Below, piece after piece: positions 10,018 through 21,192 of a DNA stretch of 64,000 nt; position 1 is the stretch's first letter, and each line of letters begins with the position of its first letter. The notes under the pieces are model-generated. The model saw only the letters and a list, made by a program, of their open reading frames with translations, was not told the DNA's origin and searched no databases. The DNA comes from Adiantum capillus-veneris. Its lineage: Eukaryota > Streptophyta > Polypodiopsida > Polypodiales > Pteridaceae. The position numbers were made by a program, and so were the translations under genes. The DNA lies in assembly GCA_014529385.2 (NCBI GenBank), contig CM043960.1, positions 121,044,043 through 121,108,042 on the forward strand, read 5' to 3'.

Positions 10018-11553
10018 CAGGGTTTGATGTATTAAACATCGGCAAAATAATGTGACCACATCAAAACTTTGGCCGACTGAACGGACGCCTTGGCTAGGAG
10101 GGCACTTGTATGTTGTTATCACCTCCAAACATGATCCTTTACAATGACCATCCTCTTCTGGAGCTTTGATGGTGGAAGCTCTAGGAGCCTCACTGCGGGC
10201 ATTTCTCTCGGGGCAAGAACAATAGCCATGTTCTTGCTACCCACACTTAAAACACTTATGGTCCTTGCAAAAAGCTTCAAGCTCTTTAGGAGAGAGTTTT
10301 TTTTCACCTTTGTAAACTCCCTTGTCCTTAGACCGATTGTTGTTGTTGTTGTTGTTATTGGAATTGCCTTGGGAAGAATTTTGGGCATTGGTCTCTTTGT
10401 TTTCCATGGGCTTGACATTCCATCTAGCCCCTTATTGGAAATTGATGCGGGAAGCAACCATGGTGTGGTGGAAGCAACCAGGCCATTGGAAGTTGACATA
10501 CTCGGCCATTTCTTCAGGTAATCCCACACAAAATTGTTGCTTTTGCTTTGAAAAGTCTATCTTTTGGAAGACAGTGCCTTGAGATGTAAATGCCAAAACT
10601 TGTCCACATATTTGTGAACAGACTCATGGGAGAGAAGCTTCAAATTGTGCCATTGGGTAAGTACTTTGTTTTTTGCATCGCTTGCAAGGAATTGCTTCAA
10701 GATGGAAACTCGTAGAGTTTTCCATGTCTTTGGGACTTTGTCATTGCCATGAAGGCTAGCTCACCATTGACGAGCCGATTTCTGAAAGTGCATAGCTACA
10801 TGGTGTAGCTTGGACAACTCGTTGAAGCCCTCGTCTCCAAAGGCTGCATCAAATTACTGGATAAGTGCCAATACTTTCTTGGTGGTACCAAAGGTGCCAT
10901 CATAGGTGAGAAAAGAGATACTCTTTCCTTCCTCTTTTAACTTCTTGAGCTTTTGTGACCTTCGCCATGCAGGGTATGATTTGTGATGTCCTCCCCTCTT
11001 GTATTCTCTAGGAGAATAGCCATAGCTTTCGTCGGAAGAGGAGGAAGGTGAAGAAGAAGGAGAAGAGGGTGACCTCTTTCTTGACCTTTTCTTCCTTTGT
11101 TTCCTCTCTTCCCTTTTGGAGTGACGAGGAGAAGGACTATGTGTTGACCGTTTCCTCTTGGGAGGAGTTGGCGATCGTCTAGACCGTCATCTTCTTGGAG
11201 CCACATCTTCAGAGGAACTTAGGGATTCATTACTTTCTTGTTCTTTGGATTCCTCCTCTCGTATGTGAGAGAGTCTTCTTTTGGGGATATCATCAAGAGG
11301 CCTCATAAGCTCTCTCTCCTCTCGGAGAGAAGGGAAATCCCATAAGCACTAAGTTGTTGAGTAACTTTGGCTTGCAAAGCAGGGTTGCCCATAGCTTGCT
11401 GCAACCTAGTAACAAGATAATTGATAAACATGGGGACATCATCATTAGCACCTTCATGTGCAAAATCAAAGTTATAATGTTCATTCTACTCTCTTGATTA
11501 TTGTCAGCCATGCTAATTATTCTTATGTGTTTACTTAGTGTATTCTTTGGCAA
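10018..11553 (-). pseudogene. Gag of the gag-only LTR element, copy B (broken)
   Basis: This is a second copy of the same Gag. It keeps the reading frame at the Arg-Ser-rich region and from the capsid domain to the knuckle, where copy A is broken, but carries its own damage: one-base losses near 11,474 and 11,328, a TAA for Gln at 10,854-10,856 and a TGA for Trp at 10,761-10,763. The CCHC knuckle (10,254-10,213) reads CFKCG-stop-QEHGYCSC, with the same TAG (10,237-10,239) as copy A. Past this stop the frame stays open for 73 codons, to TAA at 10,015. No pol genes follow. Confidence 0.85.
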
Positions 11554-12646
11554 TTCAAAACCTTAGTTACTACTCCTCTTAGCATTTGAAAATTAGCACT
11601 TAAGTATCTACACCCACCGCTCGAATTGGTTAATTATAGAGAGTAGTGGAGAGGTTCTAACATAGCAGAATTTCCAAGGGATAGCTCCTTTTGGACTTAT
11701 TATGACTCAATAATTGTAAAGTTGTAGGCAATTCTAAAAAGACCCCATTATTAAGACCAAATCTCCCGAGGTGTGCACCATATCCCACATAGTGGCCTCA
11801 ACAAAACCGATAATAGATCCCAATCCCACTTACCCTAATATTAACAAAATCAACCATTGATAGGCTAGTTAAGGACCTCTCTTCTTAAGAAAGAAAAGAG
11901 AAACCAAATGCTGATACCAATGTAATGGAAATGGCCTATGAACTTTGAGAACATCGGAATTAAGAGAATTACAGTGAGCATTTTTGTGAGGTTACTTTGA
12001 GAACATAGAGGGTGAACTTAATTGACGGTAGCAACATAAACATAGTACTTAATTAACTTGGCATGAACAATACTTTTGCAAGAGAGAGTAAGAGAACATG
12101 ACAATAGTTGAGAATCGGATTTACTTGGAGCCGGTCCCCCCTCCAAAAGGCGTTTGTATTATAGATTCTCCCATCAAGAGAGACTTGGTACAATACAATC
12201 TTTGTGTTCCTTGTGACCTAGGTGATGCAATGAAGATGGAAAGCTTCATGCATCATGGCATAACATAAACTTTGCAAAAAGAATTAACTATCCCAAGCCT
12301 CAGTCCTAAGGCCTCAAACACCTTCGAAGGTGGAGAGAGCTAGCGGGGAATGAGGGTAGGGAAGAGGAAGAAGATCATCCGTAGGAGAAAGAAATAGTTC
12401 CTCACTTATCATCACTCTTCCTGCTTAGCATAGCATAATAGCATAGTAATGAAGGTGAAGAAAATGGCAAGCTTAAGCATTGAAGCGTGGCTCTTGGTTG
12501 GATTTGCATTCCATAGCCAAGAGTGTTGGTGTAAGCTCTCAACTTCTCAACCAGCTTGGAGATGGATCTCTCACACTTTTCACTTCACACAATGAGAGTG
12601 TGTGAGTGTGTGTGGGAGAGTATACTTCCTCTCATGCTTGGTCCAC

Positions 12647-12712
<66 letters not shown>
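11554..12712 (-). mobile_element. Truncated leader of internal region B
   Basis: It matches 6,203-7,400 of copy A and stops inside the (CT)n tract. The palindromic leader, PBS and outer LTR expected to the right are missing and replaced by unrelated sequence. Confidence 0.75.
12649..12712. repeat. (CT)n microsatellite at the array breakpoint
   Basis: This is a CT run of about 64 bp. Homology with copy A ends within it, so the truncation breakpoint lies in the repeat. Confidence 0.95.
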
Positions 12713-12715
<3 letters not shown>

Positions 12716-13254
12716 ATTATTTAATTATATTATTTGGACATGTGTCCTCTTTTTCCTCTTTGAGAGAAAGAACTTAATAATTTATTTTTATGCATCTAAA
12801 TTCTCATTGGACCCCTTTAAAGCATATTCAATAGGATTCAAGCACATCATGAGGGCCACATGCAGAGAATCTTGAACATGTGTCTTTTATGCTTCTTAAG
12901 ATATTATGTTTGAATTGAACACTTCAAGCACCTGGTCATTTAATCATGTAAACCATTTATGCCACTTAGAGGTTATGTTTGAATTGAACACTTCAAGACC
13001 TTAGTCATTTAAGCATGAGAAGCACCTCAAGCTTGGGCAAAGTTCCCACAAACACTTTAAGCACTTTAGCTAGCAAGCACAACAAGCACATCATGCTTGG
13101 GTAGGATTCCTACCTCAAGGTCAGCCCTAGCTTGCCTAAGGTCAAAGAACTCTTTAACACTAACTTTTGGAGGTCTTTAATGAAGCTAACCCTAAGGTCT
13201 TTAAGCTCCAGTAGATAGCATTTCTCTTTAACAAACCATCTCTCATTTGGACTT
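12713..13254. other. Non-coding spacer with a 66-bp tandem repeat
   Basis: No gene is recognisable. A block starting TATGTTTGAATTGAACACTT occurs at about 12,906 and again at about 12,972. The motif CACTTCAAG / AAGCAC is scattered throughout. It separates the truncated LTR array from the LINE. Confidence 0.6.
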
Positions 13255-13257
13255 CTT

Positions 13258-14333
13258 TTATCTTGGCTCTGACTGGCTTCCAACACCCAGTATGTGTACC
13301 AACCGACAAAGGCGAGGCCCAAAGCCCAGAGCTTCCATGACGACTTCTATATATGTCCATGTGATTCTGTCATAAGCCTTGTCCAGGTCCACCAACTGCA
13401 GCAAAATGCACTCCTGCTTTGTGACAGTTGCGTATTCGATGCCCACCATTGCTGCCAATATGTTATCATAAATGGACCTTCCTTTTGTGAACCCATGTTG
13501 ATGGGGAGGAATGATCTTGGTTAGTAAGGGGGCTAGTCTGAGGGCTACTACTTTAGCTATAATTTTGTAGGCCACCGACATCATCATTATAGGGCACCTA
13601 TGTCTTAGTTGAGAACAACAGATCTATTTTGGGATGGGTTTGATAGGCCCTCTCTTTACACTTACCTCCAACGACCCTTCGACCATGGATTCATTGGCCA
13701 ATCTTGTGATTGGGGCCTTCAGATCATCCCAAAATTCTCTATAGAATTCCATCGTCATCCATCCCAACCAAGGGACTTTTCCTTGCCAAGGGCTTGCAAT
13801 GCTAGTGAACATTCTTCTTTGGAGAATGCCCGTTCCAAGCAATTAGCTTCTGAGTGGGGAATTTTCTTCTTGACACTCTGTAGTAAGGTCCCTCTGGCTT
13901 CTTCCACTTCTTGGGACTGGATCTCTGGCCGTCCAATGATTTGACTAAGATAGCTCAACATCAGACCAGCCATCTCATCATGGTTATGAATTGTTATCCC
14001 TTTCTCATCATAGACCGAGCGGACGTGGCCCCGGCTCTTCTTGATTTTTATAGCCCTAAAAAACTGAGTTTGATTGGAGGCTTCAGGTTGAAGAAAAGTC
14101 TCCCTTGAGAGAAGCCTTGCCTTTCTGATATCTTCTAACTTCTCATTAGCAAGGTTAGATTTTGCTTCGAGCCATCGTTTGTGCTCCTCCTCAGTAGCAT
14201 GCCCGTTGGCTTTTATGGAGGTAAGCATCTGGACCTTCGCTGTAAGATGCAGAAGGTGTTCCTCCCTAGCTTTCTTGAACCGGGGCTCGAGGTTTTGATT
14301 GCTTTCTAGATGCTCCGAGCAAAGAGGTCCCAC
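13258..14333 (-). pseudogene. LINE linker and N-terminal reverse transcriptase
   Basis: The helical linker (KAREEHLLHLTAKVQML... EEEHKRWLEAKSNLANEKLEDIRKARLL) leads to the RT entry motif KSLGWDGMTMEFYREFWDDL near 13,780. After a frame change come SVAYKIIAKVVALRLAPLL, HQHGFTKGRSIYDNI and QLVDLDKAYDRITW. These are palm and finger blocks of non-LTR RT, with the first catalytic Asp in LVDLDKAYD. The catalytic YADD box is missing because the element ends at about 13,255. Confidence 0.85.
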
Positions 14334-15180
14334 GCATTGTGTTTGTTGAGGTCGACATTTTTTTTGAGCTTACCCAGTGCTTTCTTGGTTAGATTCCTGA
14401 AGAGAGGATCTTTGAATAGGTGTGCCCCTGTTACTAATAGTTTTTTCCTACGTCTTGGGGTCTCCTCCTCCCCTTTATTCTTCTTAAACTGTATGTGCAG
14501 AGGAATGTGATCCGAAAGGCTTTTTGTTGGAACTACCTTCATCTCCATCAAGGACGGTATCCAGTCAGCTTGGTGTGAGCAATAGCATCTGTCCAGCCTT
14601 GAGGCAGTGCGGGCATATTGGAGGCTTGTGTAAGTGAAACCAGGCGTGCTATTCCATGGGCCGACTTCCCATAAGTCAATCATCGCCCACTTTTTGCAAA
14701 AATTTTGCCATTTAGACCTTTCCAAGCCTGCCACATACTGGAGGATCATGTTCTATCAATGCTCTTTTCTACCATATTGAAGTCGCCAACCAACAACCAG
14801 TCACCTTCAATAGGAGTATCTCTAAGATGCATCCACAATTTATCTCTTTCTTTTGCATTGCAAGGGTCATACACATTCACAACGGTGAAGGGATGCCCTT
14901 CCCATCTGATTCTAATCTCCAAGATTCTGCCTAATGGGTGGTTAAGAACCACCTTCGGCTCCAATTCTCTATCCGCAATGCTGAGGACGCCACTGAAACC
15001 ATACTTCCTTCTCCATAGAATACCAGTTTCTTTCCTAGCACCTGTTCTCTCTTGCTATGGGCATCTAAGTGGTGTTCTTGGATGGCCCAGCAGTTGACTG
15101 TCTTCTCCTTTTTTACTTCCTCCTAGAAAAGGGTACTCTTCTTACGGGTTTTCAACCCCTTTACGTTCCAAGATTGGATA
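14306..15180 (-). pseudogene. LINE AP-type endonuclease
   Basis: This nuclease nicks target DNA for target-primed reverse transcription. Minus-strand motifs in order: SWNVKGL (about 15,155), IQEHHLDAH for the catalytic Glu (about 15,080), VVNVYDPCNAKERDKLW, WLLVGDFNMVE (about 14,780) and the SLSDHIPLHIQF active-site His near 14,500. The order and residues match L1 endonucleases. Frameshifts near 15,110, 14,960 and 14,750 break it up. Confidence 0.8.
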
Positions 15181-15666
15181 GTGAGAGACTCCATCATTAA
15201 TGAGGGGTTCATAGGGATAGAGGAACAAATTCTTCAGCATCCGAATCATCCCCCCCCCCCCCCCCCCCCCCCCCTCCTTGGTCACAGGAGAATCCGGGGG
15301 TTCCAAGTTAGGGGATTTCTTTTCTTGCAGTGCTGCAAATGGATTGTGCATTGGGATAGTGAACCCCCCTCCTTTGGAAGGGGTGGAGGATGAATTAGAT
15401 CCTTTCACCTCAAGTGTTCTCATGACTTGGAGCACTTTGGATTCTCTTGCCACTGCCTTCACTCTTCTGGCTCTTTTCAGACCAGGGACTTGGACAGCCG
15501 TCACCGTTGTCACTGTCATAAATTTGGGGGTAGCAGCGGGAGTACTAATCCTATTATTATTGCCTGCACCTTCAGAAATTCTCTGTATGGGAATCAATTT
15601 CTCCACAATCTTGTCCTGCATCTTGATATCCATTTTGTCACATACCATACCTCCTTTATCCTTCAT
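15142..15666 (-). pseudogene. LINE ORF1 C-terminal linker with glycine run
   Basis: This low-complexity, Ser/Thr/Lys-rich segment between the zinc knuckle and endonuclease contains NPFAALQEK, similar to the NPFxxL motif often seen near the end of plant LINE ORF1. A poly-C run on the plus strand (15,250-15,274) is read as a row of glycines, so the reading frame here depends on homopolymer length. Confidence 0.6.
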
Positions 15667-15759
15667 TGCATTTACCCCTTTGTTTTACTGCCTCCTTACT
15701 TCTCCAGCTCTTCCACCGGGGAATCCATTTTACTGGGTGCCTATGTTGCCGAAGCTACA

Positions 15760-16655
15760 ATATCATTAAAATTCAAGGGGTAGTCCTTGGCGAAGTGTCC
15801 AAAGTTGTTCGTTCAAAACATGCCCCAAAGTATGTTCTAAAGTTTAGCGGAATAGTAACTAGCCCTGCTCTGACATTGATAACCATGCTCTTAGGTCGCG
15901 TTTTAGACACATCCCAGCCTATACAAACCCTGTTTGAGGTTCTGTCAAACCCTCTCTTGCTAGGTATAAAAAAAGGAGTGCCCAATTGGCTAGCAAGCAT
16001 CCTGAGATTTTTCCACAGCCAACTAGGTAGACCCACAAGCTCAACCTAGACCAGATGAAACCCTTGTAAAGATTCAGCTGAGTTGAACAGTGGCTCCCAA
16101 GGCACCACACAAACTGTAGTCCTATTAAAGACTAGGGGCCCTTTGTCAAGGATCTTTTCCACATCGGAAGCTTCTTTGAATCTCACTGAACAGAATCCTT
16201 TAGCTAGGTAAAAAGTACTTTCAACTGCTCCTCCATGGGCAAGAATTTGAGGCCCTTGAAGCCATTCCATCATCTCAAACTTGTTCGGGATTCTTCCATT
16301 GAACCCAAATACAAGCGTTAGCTTAGCTTGCCTGGCTAACTGTTGTTTGATAATTGTTGGTGGTATTGCTACAGTAATAGCCTTGGCAACCTCCACCTGC
16401 TGGGGCAAAGACTTTTTTAAAGCGAAAAATACCCAATCTGCCAATCCATCTTCCACCAGCCCACTGTAATATGCTTGGGAGATGGTTCTTTTGTTGTTGT
16501 TAGGGCCGGATTCAATCATTTTTTTGACTTCCTTAAGCTCTTGTTGAAGTATAGCTCTTGTATTCTACAGTTTTTTTATATCTCCTTCACTCGACAACCC
16601 TTCTGCTGAGCCTTTTCCACAATCCTTAGAGTTAGGCTGCAAGGTTTCATCCTAA
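15760..16655 (-). pseudogene. LINE ORF1 protein with DUF4283 domain
   Basis: This would be the RNA-binding chaperone that coats LINE RNA. After a short coiled N-terminus interrupted by a stop, the minus strand from 16,519 encodes a DUF4283-like domain (LADWVFFALKKS... TLVFGFNGRIP... AKGFCSVRFKEASDVEKIL). It continues after a frame change near 16,040 with LPSWLWKNLRMLASQLGTP and IPLNFRTYFGACFE. The expected zinc knuckle at about 15,830-15,760 is present only as GHFAKDYP-like remains in another frame. No intact ORF1 can be made from this copy. Confidence 0.75.
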
Positions 16656-16660
16656 AGTAA

Positions 16661-17114
16661 TAGAAAGGTTTTTCCTTTTTGTGAGATAGGGGAGACCTAA
16701 TTGTGAGTTTAGCAAAAAAACAAGTGAAAGGGTCACGGTGGCTTTCTCAAACAATAAGAAAATGATAAAATCATTAGGTTGAGTTTAACTAGAATTATAT
16801 AAGGTAAAGCATTGTTCAAGAATATCGCTTTTATTAAGGGACTGAGTTTCCTCCTTGCAAGGAAGTAAACTAGGAAAAATAGTCGAATTTTTGAATTTGC
16901 AAGATTTTTGAACTAAGTTCTCACATATTTCACAACTTTTTCTTCCCTTTACCATGGTTTGCTCATTTTGTGTGTGTGTGTGTGTGTGTGTGCGTGTGTG
17001 CGTGTGTGCATGTGTATGTGTATGTGTAAAAGAAATAAATATATGTATGTGTGCATGTATGTATATGTATAGAATTTACTAGAATTATGCAAGGTGAAGC
17101 TTCACTTTAGCATT
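16661..17114. other. Non-coding spacer with GT repeat
   Basis: This AT-rich stretch between two LINE pieces has a (GT)n-type tract with interruptions at about 16,970-17,035. No gene is seen. Confidence 0.6.
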
Positions 17115-17890
17115 CTTTTTTTTATAGCAAAACCCACAAATGTGAGTGAATTATATTCAATAGCCCAAAAAATTACAAGGTCTTGTCATGCTCATGTTAA
17201 GCCATGACAACATCCACGGACCATAATTACATCGGCTATCAAGGCAGCCACCCCTACCAACCTGCCCCCTCATCCTTGATACACAAGGTCCATAATCTTG
17301 TCATTCTAAGATCTTTTATTTACCGATGGCCAAGATTTTCCCCCATCCCAGGCATTCCATCTGCTGACAACAAGGCACAAGTAGTCCTAGACCAATCTTC
17401 TGAGTGATGCTTGCGCCCAAGTGTCCATATTAGCACTTTGCTTTCTTGTATAATTTCTGTGAAGCTTGCCACCTCAAAACCTCCTTCAAAAACACGGCGG
17501 TTCCTTGTCTGCCATACATTATGTAAGAAGAAGTATCTGACGATCTGAGTGCTGACGAGGAGTGCAGGACTACTTGAATTCTTATCTCCAAGGAATAGGT
17601 CAGTCTTGAAAAAACTAATTTTCCATGTTCTTTGGACCCACTTGCATATTTTCCCTGTGAGGCCTTTGATAGCTGGGCAGTCCATAAATAGGTGGGCCAG
17701 ATCTTCACTAACAAACCTGCACCCCAAGCATCGATCTGACCCAATCCCTCTCTCCTAAATCTTCACCCCCGTCGGTAGAGCACTCCAAATAACCTTCCAT
17801 AAGAAAACCTTTGTGTGCTGTGGAACCTTTGGCTTCCATATGTTCTCCATTACATGCTCCAACCTTTCCCAACATTTTTTTAAAAAATAG
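17115..17890 (-). mobile_element. 5'-truncated LINE copy (zf-RVT end)
   Basis: On the minus strand this carries the end of a LINE ORF2: MENIWKPKVPQHTKVFLWKVIWSA, then the zf-RVT zinc-binding pattern GCRFVSEDLAHLFMDCPAI and WQTRNRRVFEGG. A 3' untranslated tail ends in a poly-A run (T run 17,116-17,123). It is the same family as 28,765-29,819, by nearly identical tail and zf-RVT. A small palindrome (17,133-17,146) sits just before the poly-A. Confidence 0.85.
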
Positions 17891-18082
17891 AATGCAAGTG
17901 AAGTCAAGCCATGTAAGGATGTGAGATGAAAGGTGAAATAGAAAGATTCATTTAATGTTTTAAAATGGAAATAAAATTTAAGGTAAGTCTCCATCATTCC
18001 ATCATGGCACTAAAAACAATGAAAGTATGCCTAACCCAACTCAACACTAAGGCTTCTTTTAGAAAGCCAAAAAATGGATGGG

Positions 18083-18230
18083 CATCTTTTTTTTGGGCCC
18101 TATTCACAACCGTGTGAGTGGGTGTATTATATTCTCCATAAAGATTTATACACAAGTACCCTCAAGCTTGCATCAATCAACAACCATGTGAGTGGGTGTA
18201 ATATATTCTCCATAAAATTTATCTATAAAT
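18083..18230 (-). mobile_element. Two LINE-type 3' tails in tandem
   Basis: On the minus strand the block GAATATAATACACCCACTC, followed by a CACACGGTTGTG-like hairpin, ends in poly-A (T run 18,087-18,094). A second copy without its own poly-A starts near 18,180. Both resemble the LINE tails at 17,124-17,160 and 29,770-29,819. The ORF on the same strand at 18,235-18,501 may be part of the source LINE but is not recognisable. Confidence 0.5.
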
Positions 18231-18718
18231 TTATCTAAAATTTATCTACAGAAATCTCTTGTACTTGACCATATCGCATAAAAAAATATCTTTCATAGAT
18301 ATTAAAATCTTTTGCAATTGACCATGTCGCATTAAAAAATCTCTTCTTATCCTCTCTCTCTCTCTCGGGTTTTTTCTTGGGGTTTAGACTAGCTACCGGC
18401 TGTACTCGGACTTCCCGAACCATTTTTTCCCAATTTCTCCTATTAGTCCTATAAAAATCATTAGGTGCCCCCCCCCATACATTTAGTAAAGGTGTGACCA
18501 TATTTAATTGAGTGCCCCTAGATTGGCGGTCGTCATGGCTAAAAATTAAACTTTGTCTAAGAACTTTAAAAAATTGTATTTGGAAAATTTTAGAAACAAT
18601 TGACTATATTTGATGAGTTTGCCACTTACTTTGTCCAACTTTTGCTCCTTCCAACTTAAATATGAAATTTTATACGTGGGATTGCACCAAACCTAATTAA
18701 CGTGCATAATAGTATTTG

Positions 18719-18788
<70 letters not shown>

Positions 18789-19055
18789 CGCTTTCATTTT
18801 TTAACACTTGCATACCACATAGGAATTGTTTTTGTGATGCCTAATAATCCTGTGTTTGTGTTACTGGCACACTCATTGGCATTAAAGCTTCGTCTCACAA
18901 CCATTTTCAATGCAGCCTATATATTCAATGGATGTCCCTTAAAGACCTTTACATAAGGACTATAGGCTTGATCGAGGAAAGTTCTAGAAAGTGTGAAATG
19001 TATGTGGATAGTGGGAAACTTGTGGGGAGGTCAGTCTTCCTTGCTATGTTGTCGC
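18231..19055. other. Spacer with (CT)n tract
   Basis: This is unannotated sequence with a 66-bp CT microsatellite at 18,721-18,786. The minus-strand reading at 18,949-19,302 (IARKTDLPTSFPLS) is too short to assign. It forms the left flank of the LTR element that starts at 19,056. Confidence 0.5.
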
Positions 19056-21173
19056 AGCACGGGGTGAAAGACGAGGTTCTACCTACATTTTCAAGGTGTT
19101 GCCAAACTGATGATTTGGGGCTAGTTTCTGCCATGATATCAGGAGATGATTGGAATGTATGCATTATGTGGGTTTTGTAGATCAAAAGTGCCTCAAAGTG
19201 AGCCAATTGGGCTGACAGGTGAAGGTTGAACGAAGGGTTGGTTCTTTGCTTAAACATGTAGAGCTTGAAGTGTTGAGTAAGCAAGTCTAGGCGGCTTGTC
19301 AAACAGAGCTACGGAGCCCAAGATATTGAAGTATGAATGTACAGTGCATTGCAAATTCTTGTCGGGCAGGGCAGCCAGGACAGGTTTCCCAAGAGGATGT
19401 TGGTGTATAGACCCATAGTGCTTGATTTAGGGATTGTTGGTCTTTTTAAATCGGCAATCTGAGTTTCGGATGTCAAGTTATTAGCAGTCAAAGTTTTGCC
19501 AGGGGCCAAGTTTGTGTTAGTTTGCCCTCTTTGGAAAGTGTGCCTACAAAGGTTTTTGGAACTTGGTGTAGTCTGCAGGGGTAGTCCACAGCGTATGAAG
19601 CTAGTAGGAAGAAACAACATATTAATCAGAGCTTGGAGCGCCCAGTTATGGCTTGTCAAAGTTTGAGCAGTTACTCGAGGGAAGGTTGCAGATGATTTGC
19701 AAGTTTTTGATCAGTTCGGTTGGGGGGGCAGACAAAGTCCAAGGGCAGTGGAGTTTGCACTGATCAAGGTCTAGGTTGAAGGCTTTTGGGTGGAAATTGG
19801 CCTTGTGAGTAGCCACTGGCAAAGCTTCAATCTGAGGGGAAAAACAAAAAGAAACAGAAATTTTAGAGGCCTTGAGGCCTCTGGAAAATTAAAGGCACAG
19901 GAGCTGCCACGTGGCTTTTGATTAGGCCCATATGTGCAGTGAAAGGTGGATGCGAAAGGCTTTATAGCCTCAGATGTGCACTCTCATTGGGTATCCAGTT
20001 GGGGTGAAGGTTTGGCTCGCACTGTGGCTATGGAGGGGGCACCGGGTGGTGCTGCGTCAGCTTGTACAGGCGGCGCCTCGCACTTGTTTTGGTCGAAGGC
20101 GATGACGGAGGCAGCACGTCGCTGGCTAGTGGGCGACGGCTGGCAGAACCGGTTGCTCGTATAGTTGATGATGTGGCACCCTATAACGGTTGTTCACGTG
20201 CCGCTGGCCCCCCATCTTGTGAAGTGTAAAAACACACCCCCCCCCCCCCTCCAATAGCGAGGTCGCTATTGCTTGCTTAGGGGAGGGGTCCTTGGCAGAT
20301 GACAAAAGAGAGGGAAAGAGAGTCCCAAAGCCAACCAAGGGGGGGCAATCCCATGGCAATAGAGAGAGAGACAGCAGCCATCCGAGGAGGTATCCCATAG
20401 CAATAAGATAGAGGGCCACAAATGCCAGTAAAGGGAAAAAGAGAGAGGCAGGAGGAAGCGGTTCAAAGGCCAAGAAGAGAAAGCCGGGCGGCCGGGTTGG
20501 GCGGACAAATGACCAAAATGTGTGCACCATGCAAGGAGTTACTAAAAGTGAAGTGAGCCAAATGCAAGGAATGCAAAGGAAATTCCAAAAGGAGCTCAAA
20601 GAGAAGTGCACGAGCAAAAGAAGCTCCAGTTTTTTTTCTATTTTGGGAGAGTTAGACCTCTATAAAAGGGGTATTTTCCACTAAACAAGGGTTCGGATGG
20701 TTCTTTTGGGAAGGGTCAGTTTTCAAGCATTCTTGGGAGAGATTTTGGGGGAACCTGCTGGAGCAGTAGGGAGTTGTTCTGCTTGAGAGCAATTGGAGAA
20801 GCCAGAGCACAAGGATGCGGGATGGTGGGACAGCTTGGGGAAGAATTTTGAGGCGAGGGTTGCAATTTGAAAGCCATACCAAGCGGGCGTATGCAACTGG
20901 ATTGAAAAAGAGTTGTTAAAAATCTTACAGTGTATCTGATGTACCGCAACTCTTGAGTTTGGAAGCTTTGTTTCTTCATTGTATGTATAAATATTGCTCT
21001 TATTTGCAGTCTTCTCTCTCGACTCTCTTGAATCTTTAGTATTATGTGTAGTAAACTATTACTTACATCTATCTGCACTCTATTATCCTAATTTGAACAC
21101 CTGCTAAGCTCTTGTCTACAACTAGAGGCCTGTTGCTTTCCCAATCAACCCTGGAGAACCGCACACTCCGACA
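19056..21173 (+). mobile_element. 5' LTR of the second gag-only element (about 2.1 kb)
   Basis: It matches 25,526-27,191, from CACGGGGTGAAAGACG at the left to CACACTCC(G/A)ACA at the right. It is about 500 bp longer than the 3' copy, because 20,430-20,930 is missing there. It contains a TATA box at 20,661 and, further on, the repeat-conserved TTCTCTCTCGACTCTCTTG block near the end. It is directly followed by a PBS. Confidence 0.7.
20661..20668 (+). promoter_or_regulatory. TATA box of the LTR promoter
   Basis: CTATAAAAGGGG lies about 510 bp before the LTR end, a plausible U3 promoter. This region is deleted in the 3' LTR. Confidence 0.5.
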
Positions 21174-21176
21174 ATT

Positions 21177-21192
21177 TGGTGAACCCGACGCG
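21177..21192 (+). promoter_or_regulatory. Primer-binding site of the second element
   Basis: TGGTGAACCCGACGCG follows the LTR end (CCGACAATT). It resembles the TGGTGA(C)CCCGACG PBS class known from plant LTR elements. Confidence 0.55.

Larger units (their letters stand above)
13255..16660 (-). mobile_element. L1-type LINE, 5' part only
   Basis: On the minus strand the order is ORF1 (DUF4283 plus a degenerate zinc knuckle), AP-endonuclease, linker and the N-terminal part of reverse transcriptase. The RT stops shortly after the LVDLDKAYDRI block, before the YADD box; the rest of RT, the zf-RVT domain and the 3' end are absent. Most LINEs are truncated at the 5' end, so loss of the 3' half points to a later deletion or replacement. 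Frameshifts and stops show the copy is dead. Confidence 0.85.

Noticed and set aside
14705-15097. Plus-strand 130-codon ORF
   Set aside because: Shadow of the LINE endonuclease on the minus strand.
18102-18230. Independent tandem repeat of unknown origin
   Set aside because: Both units match the LINE 3' tail pattern, so they are annotated as LINE tails.
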